NCBI GenBank assembly: GCA_963700395.1
Contig: CAVOXI010000002.1
Location: 301,288 to 365,287, forward strand
Direction of reading: 5' to 3'
DNA from: Prado023 sp963700395
GTDB taxonomy: Bacteria > Actinomycetota > Actinomycetes > S36-B12 > CAIYMF01
DNA length: 64,000 nucleotides
The stretch's first letter is position 1. Each line of letters starts with the position of its first letter. The position numbers and the translations under genes are program-made. Below, piece by piece: positions 53,605 through 62,277 of the stretch. The notes beneath the pieces were generated by a model that did not search any database, was not told the DNA's origin, and saw only the letters and a list, made by a program, of their open reading frames with translations.

Positions 53605-55755
53605 GTGACCAAGCAGTTGCTGAGCCTTCCTGGCCTGGTGGTGACCCGGGACGTCCATGGTGTCCCTCATATCGACGCGGACTCGGAGACGAACCTCTTC
53701 CGGGGCCTGGGTTGGGTGCACGGCACCGACCGCGCTGTGCAGTTGCTGCTCACTCGGATGGCGGGGCGGGGTCGGCTTGCCGAGCGGCTCCCGGGCGCGG
53801 GGATGCTCGCTGCCGACAAGACATTCCGCCGGCTGGGCTTCCACCTGGGCGCTGAGGAGCAGGTGGCGGCGCTGCCGCCGGACGTGTACGTGCTGCTGGC
53901 GGCCTACTGCGACGGGGTCAATCGGGCGCTGCAGGGCGCAGCGCCGTGGGAGTTGCGGCTGTTCGGCGTGCGGCACCCGGATCCGTGGACCCCGGCCGAC
54001 TGCGTGGTCCTGGCCCGGCTGGTCGGCTTCGTCGGCCTGGCGCAGAGCCAGGGCGAGATGGAGCGGTTGCTGGTGCAGTTGGTGAGAGCCGGGGTGCCGG
54101 GTGACCTGCTGGCCGAGTTGTTCCCCCAGGGCCTCGCCGGTTTGGACGAGGAGCTTGTCGCACGACTCGACCTCGGTGAGCCGTTGGTGCCCCCGGAGGT
54201 GCGCTGGACGCCGTACGTCCCGCGACCGATCGCCTCGAACAACTGGGTCGTGGGTCCCTCGCGAACCCGCAGCGGGCGGGCGGTCCTGTCCGGGGACCCG
54301 CACCTCGAGCTCAGGCTCCCCGCGATCTGGAGCGAGGTCGTCGGCACGTGGCCGGGCCGCTGGGTGATCGCCGCGACGATGCCGGGCATTCCGGCGTTCC
54401 TGGTGGCACGGACCGACGCCCTGGCCTGGACGCCCACCTATGCGTTCATGGATGCCACCGATTCCTGGGTGGAGCAGTGCCGTGACGGCCGGGTGCGTCG
54501 AGACGTCGACGGCGAGCCGACCTGGGTTCCGGTCGAGAGCAGGGTGGAGCAGATCGCCGTGCGGGGCGGCGAGCCGGTGCGCCTGGTCGTCCACGAGACC
54601 GACCGGGGCGTCCTGGACGGTGACCCCGCGGTCGACGGGCTTCGGCTGGCCACCCGCTGGTCCGGTGCTGGCGGCGGGGCCGCGTCGTTGGCGGCCGCGG
54701 TGGAAGTGCTCCGCGCACAAGACGTCGACGCGGGCATGGCGGCCCTGGGCACATTGGAGATGGCGTTCAACTGGGTGCTGGCCGACCGCTCCGGGGCGAT
54801 CGGGTACCAGATGTCTGGCCTGATGCCGCTGCGGGATCTTCCCGACTCCGGGCTGGCACCCCAGCCGGCCTGGGATCCGGCCACGGCCTGGCGGGGCTAC
54901 GCCCCGGTCGAGGACCTGCCCCGGACCAGGGACCCGCAGGCCGGGTTCATCGTGACCGCGAACCACGACCTGAATCATCTCGGTCGGCGGGCGCCGATCA
55001 ACCTGCCGATGAGCGACTCGCGCGCCGTCCGGATCACCGAGACCCTGCAGGGCAACGACTCCTGGACCGTCGAGGACACCCGACGGCTGCAGGTCGACCT
55101 CGTCGCAGCGCACCCCCGCCCGTACCTGGAAGTCCTGCTGCCCTTGTTGGGGGACAGCGTCAACGAGAGGACCCTGCGGGACTGGGACTGCTCGTACACG
55201 GTGGACTCGCTGGGCGCGACCCTGTTCGAGCGGTGGCACCGCGGCCTGGTGCAGGACGTGTTCGGGCGGGTGCTCGGGGCCGAGGTCATCGATCACCTCT
55301 TCACCGAGACCGGGATCCTGGCCGACTTCGAGGGCAACTTCGACGGCGTGCTCCTGCGCGAGGACTCGGCATGGTTCGCAGGACAGTCGCGGGCCGACGT
55401 CTACGCCCGGGTCGCCAAGCAGACACTGCCCGGCCCGGTGCAACCCTGGGGCGACCTACGGCCGACGACCGCGCGCCACCTACTGTTCGGAGGAACGCCG
55501 CTCGGCCGGCTCGGGTTCGACCGCGGACCATTCCCGCTCGCCGGCGGCCGCGGCACCGTCCAGCAGGGCCAGCGATTCCGGTCAGCCGGGGCGGACACCT
55601 CATTCATGCCGACCCTGAGGTTCGTCACCGACTTCGCCGAGGACCAAGCGCACACCGTCCTGGCCGGCGGCCCCTCGGACCGCGTGCGGTCCCGCTGGTA
55701 CGCCAGCGACTTCGACAACTGGCGGGCCGGGCGCCTGAAGACCCTTCGGCCCTGA
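53605..55755 (+). CDS. Penicillin acylase family Ntn-hydrolase
   Basis: 716 residues, GTG start, no signal peptide. N-terminal segment GLVVTRDVHGVPHIDADSET and GLGWVHGTDRAVQLLLTRMA are the alpha-subunit signature. Autocleavage creates the beta subunit at the Ser of RPIASNNWVVGPSRTRSGRA (about residue 210), followed by LSGDPHLELRLPAIW. AFNWVLADRSGAIGYQMSG and the oxyanion Asn in VTANHDLNHL also match. The lack of a signal suggests a cytoplasmic amidase or acyl-homoserine lactone acylase-like enzyme. Shared intergenic DNA with the M28 gene shows no clear operator. Confidence 0.9.
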   Translation: MTKQLLSLPGLVVTRDVHGVPHIDADSETNLFRGLGWVHGTDRAVQLLLTRMAGRGRLAERLPGAGMLAADKTFRRLGFHLGAEEQVAALPPDVYVLLAAYCDGVNRALQGAAPWELRLFGVRHPDPWTPADCVVLARLVGFVGLAQSQGEMERLLVQLVRAGVPGDLLAELFPQGLAGLDEELVARLDLGEPLVPPEVRWTPYVPRPIASNNWVVGPSRTRSGRAVLSGDPHLELRLPAIWSEVVGTWPGRWVIAATMPGIPAFLVARTDALAWTPTYAFMDATDSWVEQCRDGRVRRDVDGEPTWVPVESRVEQIAVRGGEPVRLVVHETDRGVLDGDPAVDGLRLATRWSGAGGGAASLAAAVEVLRAQDVDAGMAALGTLEMAFNWVLADRSGAIGYQMSGLMPLRDLPDSGLAPQPAWDPATAWRGYAPVEDLPRTRDPQAGFIVTANHDLNHLGRRAPINLPMSDSRAVRITETLQGNDSWTVEDTRRLQVDLVAAHPRPYLEVLLPLLGDSVNERTLRDWDCSYTVDSLGATLFERWHRGLVQDVFGRVLGAEVIDHLFTETGILADFEGNFDGVLLREDSAWFAGQSRADVYARVAKQTLPGPVQPWGDLRPTTARHLLFGGTPLGRLGFDRGPFPLAGGRGTVQQGQRFRSAGADTSFMPTLRFVTDFAEDQAHTVLAGGPSDRVRSRWYASDFDNWRAGRLKTLRP

Positions 55756-56026
55756 CCCTCGGGCACCCATGCCGCCCAGAACCCACTCAGGACGCGGGTG
55801 GGGCGCCATGACGACCCGCCAATCGGCACCGACGTGATCGGTTTGAGCACGACGGCGGTGCGGGGACGATCGACCCGGCGGTGGTCGTCGAAGACGGTGG
55901 TGTCGTCACCGTACAACGTCCCTGAACATCCAGCGGGTAGCCCAGTCGCGCGATCTACTCGCAGACTTCGCCTGTCGCCGTCGCCGTCGCGTCGGGCGCC
56001 CCGTGGACGCGCATACCATTTCCTAC

Positions 56027-56701
56027 ATGTCCCTCACCGGAGCTGCTGATGCCACGGAACCCGGCAGGACCCCGGGCGACGCTCCAGTGCCCGCCCCCAT
56101 CTGGTCGCGCGTGCCGTCGGCGGTATGGCCCTAGTTGCCCTGGTCGCCGCCCCGGGCGCCGCCAGCACCTTGCTCGTGACCGCCGGCACGAAGGTCCCCA
56201 TCCCAGCCACGGATCAGTCCACCCCGCAGCCGACCCTGCCCGCCGACTCCCCGGATGTCCTGATAATCGGGGACTCCACGACCGTGCACATGCTCGCCGA
56301 GTTCCGGGAAGCGCTTGCCGCGCGCGGTCTGGACGCCACGATCGACGCAAGGAGTGGGCGGACCACGCGCGAGGGCCGGGCCGTCCTGGCTGCCTACGAC
56401 GTGGAATCGTTCGACTATGTGGCGGTCCTCCTGGGCGCCAACGGCCTGCGCGCCAACGCCCTGCGCGACATGCAGGCCCTCCGGGCCGCCGGCGTGGACA
56501 CCATGGCCACGGTCCAGGCCCCGCAGCGCAGGCTCGTGAACCGGGCCGTGCGCCGCGTGTTCGGTGCGGACCGGATCAGGTGGGCCGGGTACGCGGACTC
56601 GCGGGCCGATAGCGACGACCGATGCCAAGCACTACACCCCGCAGGCGTACCGGGTGCGCGCCCGGTACCTTGCGGGGGAGATCGCCGAGCGCGCCTCCTG
56701 A
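56027..56701 (+). CDS. SGNH-hydrolase-like protein, frameshifted twice
   Basis: About 224 residues. MSLTGAADATEPGRTPGDAP leads to RVPSAV, then a frame change at about 56122 to MALVALVAAPGAASTLLVTA (signal anchor). Next come DVLIIGDSTTVHMLAEFREA (block I, GDS) and DYVAVLLGANGLRAN (block III). A second change near 56618 gives TDAKHYTPQAYRVRARYLAG and the stop at 56701; DAKH would be the catalytic Asp-x-x-His. This is the SGNH domain usually fused to OafA-type acyltransferases, here separate. It is the first gene of an SGNH-SGNH-acyltransferase cluster. Confidence 0.75.
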
Positions 56702-56734
56702 GACGAGCTGCGCCGGGACGATGGGAGGCGGCGC

Positions 56735-57690
56735 GTGCCCCAGTCCAAGCGGTTCGGACCACGCGCCCGTCTGGCCGCCCTGGCCGTGGTCGGCCTAGCG
56801 CTGCTGGGCCCCGCGGCTGGCTGTTCGCGTGACGACGAGCAGGCGCAGCCGACCTCGCCACCGCCGTCCACCCCGAGTCCGAGCACGGTGCGGCTGACCT
56901 GCCCCCGATGACCCCGGCGCAGGCTCGCGAGGACACCGGACGGATCTACGAGAACGGCTGCTACGCCAAGCGCGAGGACAGCACCCGACCGGCGTCCGGT
57001 GACTGCGTCTACGGTGATCCCGCGGGCCGACCCGTCATCCTCTTCGGGGACTCCCATGCCGCGCAGTGGTTCGAGGCGATGGCGGTACTCGCCGAGCAGG
57101 AGGGCTGGCGACTGGTGCCGGTGGCCAAGATGGCATGCCCGCCGGGAGGTGAGTCGGTGTACAACTCCAACCTCGGCCGTGAGTATCGGGAGTGCACCCA
57201 GTGGCACGACGAAGCTCTGCGGCTCATCGCGTCCGAGCAGCCGGACCTGGTCGTGGTGGCCACCCGGGCCGGTTACTACCGGATCATCGAGGACGGCGAG
57301 ACGTTGTCGGTCGAGGAGTCGGCAGGAGGCCTCGGCGACGCCCTTGCCGCGGACCTGCGGGAGTTCGCCGCGATGGGCGCCAGCCCGGTCCTCATCCGCG
57401 ACACCCCGGTGCCCGGGTTCAACGTGCCGGACTGCGTGGAGGGCGAGGGCGCCGACGCCTGCACGTACCCCTTCGACGGTTCAGTGCCCGAGGATGGCTA
57501 CCAGGCCACCGCCGCTGCGGACACCGGCACGCCGGTGGCTGACGTGAACGTGGGGGTCTGCGGCGCCCCGAGCCACTGCCTGGCCGTGGTCGACGGCCTG
57601 ATCACGTTCCGGGATGATGACCATGTGGCCGCGACCTTCGGCGCCTCCCTCGCCGGCGAGCTGGGCGCCCAGCTCGATTCCGTCACCTAG
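56735..57690 (+). CDS. SGNH-domain lipoprotein, frameshifted
   Basis: About 318 residues. GTG 56735 after GGGAGG; signal LAALAVVGLALLGPAAGC ends in a lipobox. A Ser/Pro linker is followed by a frame change near 56893, then AADLPPMTPAQAREDTGRIY. The SGNH blocks are VILFGDSHAAQWFEAMAVLA (nucleophile Ser), LVVVATRAGYY, VLIRDTPVPGF and the catalytic Asp/His FRDDDHVAATFGASLAGEL. Cysteines (NGCYAKRE, GDCVYGDP, PDCVEGEG, VCGAPSHC) suggest disulfides outside the membrane. Homologous domains deacetylate or acyl-transfer on cell-envelope glycans together with acyltransferase-3 proteins, one of which follows. Confidence 0.82.
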
Positions 57691-57858
57691 CCCCACGCTG
57701 CCCTGGGCGGCGTCGGCGGTAGTCGATTCCGACGGTTCGGACGTCGGTTCCGACCACCAGCGCAGGACCGATCCGCACGACGCGCGCGCTACGCGGCGCT
57801 GGGTGGGGCACCTTGCTCAGCCCCCAACCCGCTGCAGCGGTGGTGTAACACTGGGCCG

Positions 57859-58944
57859 ATGCAGCCGGTGTCGAACATCGCGGGGACGGCCATGCGCGCC
57901 GATGGTGCGTCCGATCCGCCCATTGCCCCAGCGCGCCAGCGGGACCCGCTGATCGACAACATGCGTTTCCTTCTGATCGTGCTGGTCGTGTTCGGTCATT
58001 TCCTGACCTCCATGCGCGACGACCCCGTGATCGAGACGACGTACGCGTGGATCTACCTGTTCCACATGCCCGCCTTCGTCTTCCTCGCTGGGCTGGTGAT
58101 CACCAACTACTCGCTGACCAGGCGCGCGGCCCGCCGGATCGTCACCGGCCTGCTCGCGCCGTTCGCCATCTTCACCTTGCTGTACGAGCTGTTCGGGCGG
58201 TGGGTCGACCAACCGGTGCCCTCCGACGACCCGCTGCGTGACCCGTACTGGCTGCTGTGGTTCCTTATCGCCCTGGCCTTGTGGCGCATCTGCGTCCCAC
58301 TCCTGTCGAGCCTGCGATGGCCGGTGCTGACAACGGTGGTCACGTCCACCATCCTGGCAACGACCGTCGACCTCGCGGCCTATTGGAGCATCGACCGGTT
58401 CGTCGTCCTGCTGCCCTTCTTCACGGCCGGCCTGATGCTCAGCCCCGACCGACTGCAGCGGGTACGCGGGTGGGGCTGGCGGGTGCTGGGCTCCCTCATC
58501 CTGCTGGCCGCGATACCGGTGGCGGTCTGGGCGACGGGTATCCCGAGCGGTTTCCTCACCTTCAGCGATGCCGTCGACTCCGCCAGCGAGGTGCCGACCT
58601 TCCTGTTCATGTACCTGGTCGCAGCGGCGATGACGCTGGCAGTGATCACGCTGTCACCAGGTGGTCGCAGCCGCATCAGCGTTTGGGGCACCCGGACGAT
58701 CTACGTGTACCTCCTGCATGGATTCTTCGTACGCGCCTACCGCTCCTCCGACCTCGACAGTGAGCTGGCCAACGTGCCCGGGATGCTCGTGATCTTGGCG
58801 GTCTCGATCGTCCTGAGCATGGTGCTGGCCTCGCGGCTGGTCGGGCGGCTGACCCACCGCCTCGTCGAGCCGAGGCTGGACTGGTTCATGCGCGAGCGAC
58901 CGGCGCCCGACGTCGCGCCGGCTCCCCCGCAACCGGCTCGGTAG
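57859..58944 (+). CDS. Acyltransferase-3 family membrane protein (OafA-like module)
   Basis: 361 residues, about ten helices. R-x10-H motif in NMRFLLIVLVVFGHFLTSM, the catalytic histidine on helix 1; YAWIYLFHMPAFVFLAGLVI and RTIYVYLLHGFFVRAYRSSD are further family motifs. It lies 168 bp after the SGNH lipoprotein in the same direction. In OafA proteins the same two modules are fused, so these genes probably work together: this protein moves acyl groups from cytoplasmic acyl-CoA across the membrane and the SGNH partners transfer them to an envelope glycan (inference). Confidence 0.9.
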   Translation: MQPVSNIAGTAMRADGASDPPIAPARQRDPLIDNMRFLLIVLVVFGHFLTSMRDDPVIETTYAWIYLFHMPAFVFLAGLVITNYSLTRRAARRIVTGLLAPFAIFTLLYELFGRWVDQPVPSDDPLRDPYWLLWFLIALALWRICVPLLSSLRWPVLTTVVTSTILATTVDLAAYWSIDRFVVLLPFFTAGLMLSPDRLQRVRGWGWRVLGSLILLAAIPVAVWATGIPSGFLTFSDAVDSASEVPTFLFMYLVAAAMTLAVITLSPGGRSRISVWGTRTIYVYLLHGFFVRAYRSSDLDSELANVPGMLVILAVSIVLSMVLASRLVGRLTHRLVEPRLDWFMRERPAPDVAPAPPQPAR

Positions 58945-58983
58945 CGGCGGTCGCTGGGACTCGCGCCCCAGGCGGACTCCAGA

Positions 58984-59064
58984 TCACGCCGCGCGTCGGG
59001 CGATCTGGGCAGCCAGGTACCGGGCGCGGACCTCGTAGGCGGTGACCTGGCGGGCGGTCATCGA
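58984..59064 (-). pseudogene. SGNH-protein 3' relic
   Basis: The reverse strand ends with MTARQVTAYEVRARYLAAQI then ARRAA and a stop, closely matching the C-terminus of the SGNH protein at 56027 (YTPQAYRVRARYLAGEIAER). Only the last helix survives, in opposite orientation to the intact cluster. Confidence 0.6.
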
Positions 59065-59200
59065 GGCACCGGGCGCCGGAGAGGCGAAGGACTGCGCCCA
59101 CTGCCAGCCCCGGACGCGGCCAGCGTCGCCAGGCCCAGGGCCAGGGCCAGGAAGGCGCTCAGAGGGTATGACCACAGGTTCTGCTGGCGGCGCTCCGTGG

Positions 59201-59226
59201 ATCTTCATCGGATCTTCGTGAAACCT
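59201..59226 (+). promoter_or_regulatory. Two-component response-regulator box, site 1
   Basis: ATCTTC at 59201 and 59212 form an 11-bp-phased direct repeat; the second begins ATCTTCGTGAAACCT (59212-59226), matching site 2 (63817-63831, other strand) in 14 of 15 bases. It lies upstream of the HMA/TauE/cupredoxin gene. Confidence 0.65.
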
Positions 59227-59337
59227 TGCTCAGATGTCTGGGCGGAGACGTCAGCCTGTAGGCATGGTTCCGGTCGGGTCCAGGAACGGACTCGGATCGG
59301 TGGACGCCGACGTGTCACTTGGCGCCGGGTTCGGCTG

Positions 59338-60825
59338 ATGATGATCAGTGAGAACCACGTCGAGAACGAGTTGAGAGGTACAGATGATCCAGCGCACGGT
59401 GCACGCACCCGCCGGACGGGCAGCGTGAGCATTCGGGCGGATTCGGGCGAGGTGCAGCGCCGCACGGTCCCGGTGGCAGGGATGACCTGCGACGCCTGCG
59501 AGAAGCGGGTCGGCCGTGCCCTGCTGCGGATCCCGGGTGTCGAATCGGTCGACGTGTCGGCCCGGCGCGGGACTGTGGTGCTCCGCGGGGCACCGCTGCC
59601 GACCACGGATCGGGTTGAGGCAGCCATCCGCTCCGCTGGGTACGAGCCGGGCACCCCGGCGTGGCTCACCAGCGAAGCATCCACATGGATCACGGTTGCC
59701 CTGAGCGGGCTGACCATCGTGGCGATGGTCTTCCTCGCAGGGACCCTCGGCGTGGGAGGCCTGGTCGGTGACCTGGCGAGCCCGTCGCGTGGTGGGCTCC
59801 TGCTCGTGCTGGTCCTGGGTCTGACCGCGGGGTTCTCCACGTGCATGGCGATGGTTGGCGGCTTGGTCCTTGGGTTCTCGGCGTCGCACGCCGCCGCTCG
59901 GACCCGGGATGGCCAGCCGCTGGCGTCGTTCGTGACCCGGATGCGACCGCAGGTCGCGTTCAACGTCGGCCGGATCGTCGGGTTCGGGGTACTCGGCGCG
60001 GCGTTGGGGTCCCTCGGCTCCGTGGTGGGTCTGCCGACCCGAATGATCGGCGCACTGTCGCTGGCTGTGGCTGTCGTGATGTTCCTCCTCGGTGTCCGCC
60101 TGACCGGGGTGTCGCCGCGGATGGCGGCCTGGTCGCCTCGCCTGCCCGCTGGGCTGGCCGGTCTGCTGGGAATCGATGCCGCGGCCGTTCGGCCCTACAG
60201 CCACACCCGCACCGCACTAGTCGGGGCCGCCACCTTCTTCCTTCCTTGCGGGTTCACCCAAGCCGTTCAGGTTTACGCGCTGTCGACCGGATCACCGGCG
60301 TCCGCCGGGCTGATCATGGCCGCCTTCGCGATCGGGACCACGCCCGGCCTGCTTGCCGTGGCCTCCGTCCCCGAGATCGCCACGGGCAGGTCGCGTGGCA
60401 CCGTGCTCCAGGTGGTCGGCGTGGTCGTCCTTGCCTTCGCGCTGCTGAACGCGACCAGCGGGTTGCGCCTACTCGGCGTCGCAGGCGCCACCGCGACGGC
60501 GGCCACTGCTCAGCAGGTGTCGGACAACGTCACCGTGACCGGAGGCGTCCAGACCGTCCACATGACCCAGACTCGGGACGGCTACACCCCGGCCGACACC
60601 GTCGTCCACGCCGGAATGCCGATCTCCTGGTCCATCCAGGCCACTTCCAAGTGGGAATGCAGCGCCTTCCTGCGGGTTCCCGACCTCGGCGTATCGGTCG
60701 ACCTGCAGGAGGGCCTCAACACCATCGAACTACCCGCCCTGCCCCAGGGAGTCGTGCCGTTCACGTGCGTCATGGGCATGTACTCCGGGAATCTGATCGC
60801 CATTGATCCACCGGCCCAGAGCTAG
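59338..60825 (+). CDS. HMA - TauE/SafE-like membrane - cupredoxin fusion protein
   Basis: About 495 residues. An HMA domain at about 35-100 carries the metal site VAGMTCDACEKRVGRALL. Six to seven helices follow at about 125-375, resembling the UreH/DsbD-like, sulfite-exporter-related membrane domain (GFSTCMAMVGGLVLGFSASH; FFLPCGFTQAVQVYALSTG, each with a conserved Cys). The C-terminal 100 residues form a cupredoxin-like domain (MTQTRDGYTPADTVVHAGMP; PFTCVMGMYSGNLIAI with candidate Cu ligands Cys and Met). The start is uncertain: ATG 59338 or 59341 lack a good site, and GTG 59425 overlaps the stop of a 14-codon frame (59384-59428) that has GAGAGG before it. Likely copper or other soft-metal transfer across the membrane. 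Confidence 0.82.
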   Translation: MMISENHVENELRGTDDPAHGARTRRTGSVSIRADSGEVQRRTVPVAGMTCDACEKRVGRALLRIPGVESVDVSARRGTVVLRGAPLPTTDRVEAAIRSAGYEPGTPAWLTSEASTWITVALSGLTIVAMVFLAGTLGVGGLVGDLASPSRGGLLLVLVLGLTAGFSTCMAMVGGLVLGFSASHAAARTRDGQPLASFVTRMRPQVAFNVGRIVGFGVLGAALGSLGSVVGLPTRMIGALSLAVAVVMFLLGVRLTGVSPRMAAWSPRLPAGLAGLLGIDAAAVRPYSHTRTALVGAATFFLPCGFTQAVQVYALSTGSPASAGLIMAAFAIGTTPGLLAVASVPEIATGRSRGTVLQVVGVVVLAFALLNATSGLRLLGVAGATATAATAQQVSDNVTVTGGVQTVHMTQTRDGYTPADTVVHAGMPISWSIQATSKWECSAFLRVPDLGVSVDLQEGLNTIELPALPQGVVPFTCVMGMYSGNLIAIDPPAQS

Positions 60826-60961
60826 CTGGTTGCGGCGGCGTAGAGGGCGATGGCCGGCGGTGACCTGCTCAGGGGTGATGTGCCGGTCCAGGGGGGACGG
60901 GGATTGCACCAGCCGCACCGCGTCGGTGATGCCCACGCGGGCAGGCCCGTCAGCGGGTTGA

Positions 60962-60978
60962 CCCTCCGGTGAGGAGGG
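60962..60978. terminator. Small hairpin between convergent genes
   Basis: CCCTCC / GGAGGG with a 5-base loop lies between the convergent metal-protein gene and kinase operon. Stem of 6 bp and no T-run, so only a weak candidate. Confidence 0.35.
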
Positions 60979-61008
60979 CCGGTCCGCTCGACGCCCAAGG
61001 CCCCCGCC

Positions 61009-61152
61009 TCAGGCGCCGCCGCTTGCGACGGGGAGCGACCCCACGCCCACGACGAAGCCCAGATCAGCAGCGCCATCGGGCGCGGGAGCGGGCTCCTGCC
61101 CACCGGTCTTCGAGGGGCCCGGTGTCGTGATGCTCCCACTGGCCGCGCTCAC
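61009..61152 (-). CDS. 47-residue protein coupled to the kinase gene
   Basis: A GTG at 61152 overlaps the kinase stop (GTGA), then 47 codons to TGA at 61009. The peptide, SAASGSITTPGPSKTGGQEP followed by APAPDGAADLGFVVGVGSLP, is Gly/Ala/Pro/Ser-rich with no helix or known motif. Organisation argues for translation; composition is compatible with chance. Could also be a lost C-terminal extension of the kinase. Confidence 0.4.
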   Translation of the reverse strand: MSAASGSITTPGPSKTGGQEPAPAPDGAADLGFVVGVGSLPVASGGA

Positions 61153-62277
61153 GAGTCGGTCGTGGGCAGGCTGATGGTGACGTGGGCTCCGGCGCCGTTG
61201 CCGGGGCTGCCAGCGGTCAGTGTGCCGTGTTGGGCCTCGATGAGGGCCCGGGCCACGGTCAGCCCGATCCCGTAGCCGGTCGGGTTCCCGCGCGCGGGGT
61301 CCGCGCGGTAGAACCGTTGGAAGAGCCGCTCGGCATCGTTGGGGTCGAAGCCTGACCCGGTGTCGGTGACGGTGATGTCCGCGGTGGCACCGCGGCGTGC
61401 TGCCGTGATGGTGACGTCGTCGCCGTCTTTACAGTGGTGCAGGCTGTTGGTAAGGAGCTCGTCGAGGACTTCGCCCAATCGGTCGGGGTCGGACCAGGAC
61501 GTTCAGCGGTGGTCCTGCGGGGGCGTGAAGGGTGACCCCGGCGCGGGCGTATCTGGCTGCTGAGGCGGTCGCTGCGGCTCGTGCCGCTTCTACTGCGTCG
61601 ATGGTGGTGATGGTGAGGCGAAAGGCGCGTTCTTCGGCGCGGGACACAGATCCGAGGTCGTCGATGAGGCGGGACAGTCGTTGCGACTGGTCGGACAGGG
61701 TGGCCAGGGTGTCGTCGTCGGCGGGGAGGACGCGGTCGGCGATGGCTTCGACGGTGGCCTGGATCGACGCGGTCGGGGTGCGCAGTTCGTGGGCCAGGTC
61801 GGCGATCAGCTGGATCCTCGAGCGTTCGGTGTCCTCGAGGCGCTGCGCCAGGAGGTTGACCGATTCGGTCAGCGCGGCCAGTTCCGGGCCCATCTGGGGT
61901 TGTTCGACGCGGGCGGTGTAGTCCCCGGCGGCCAGACGCCTGGTTGTGTTGGCGGTCATCGCGATGGGGTCGGTGAGCCGGCGGGCCACCAGAAGAGATC
62001 CAGCCGCGGCTACTGCCAACGCGGCCAGGACCCCGGCCCCGGTGGAGGCCAGCGCCGACACGGCGAACGCCTCCTCCACGTGATCGGATACATCCGAGTC
62101 CGCCAACACCCCGGCCTGATCCAGGTGCCAGTGGAACACCGTCGGGGCGAGCAGCAGGGACACGACCAGCAGGGTGCCCGCGCCTGCCAGCACCACCAGG
62201 ACCATCGCCCAGAACACCCGCGTGGCCAGCCGGGGCCCGGCCCCCTTGGGGGGTGCCGTCTCGGCTGGGGTGCTCAT
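61149..62277 (-). CDS. Sensor histidine kinase, frameshifted
   Basis: About 376 residues. Two membrane helices (VFWAMVLVVLAGAGTLLVVS; AALAVAAAGSLLVARRLTDP) flank a small sensor loop with few features. HAMP at about 95-145, then the H-box IADLAHELRTPTASIQATVE with the phospho-accepting His. After a frame slip at 61491-61492 (a doubled base: LNVLV, then DPDRLGEVLDELL) come the N-box ELLTNSLHHC, G1 DTGSGFDPND and G2 GYGIGLTVARALI. The start overlaps the response-regulator stop by 4 bp. It would phosphorylate that regulator. The sensed signal is unknown, plausibly an extracytoplasmic metal given the neighbours. Confidence 0.87.

Noticed and set aside
53212..55443. 743-codon antisense frame across the penicillin acylase gene
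   Set aside because: Shadow frame of a GC-rich gene with Arg/Gly/Pro/His bias and no domain; the forward frame is a complete acylase.
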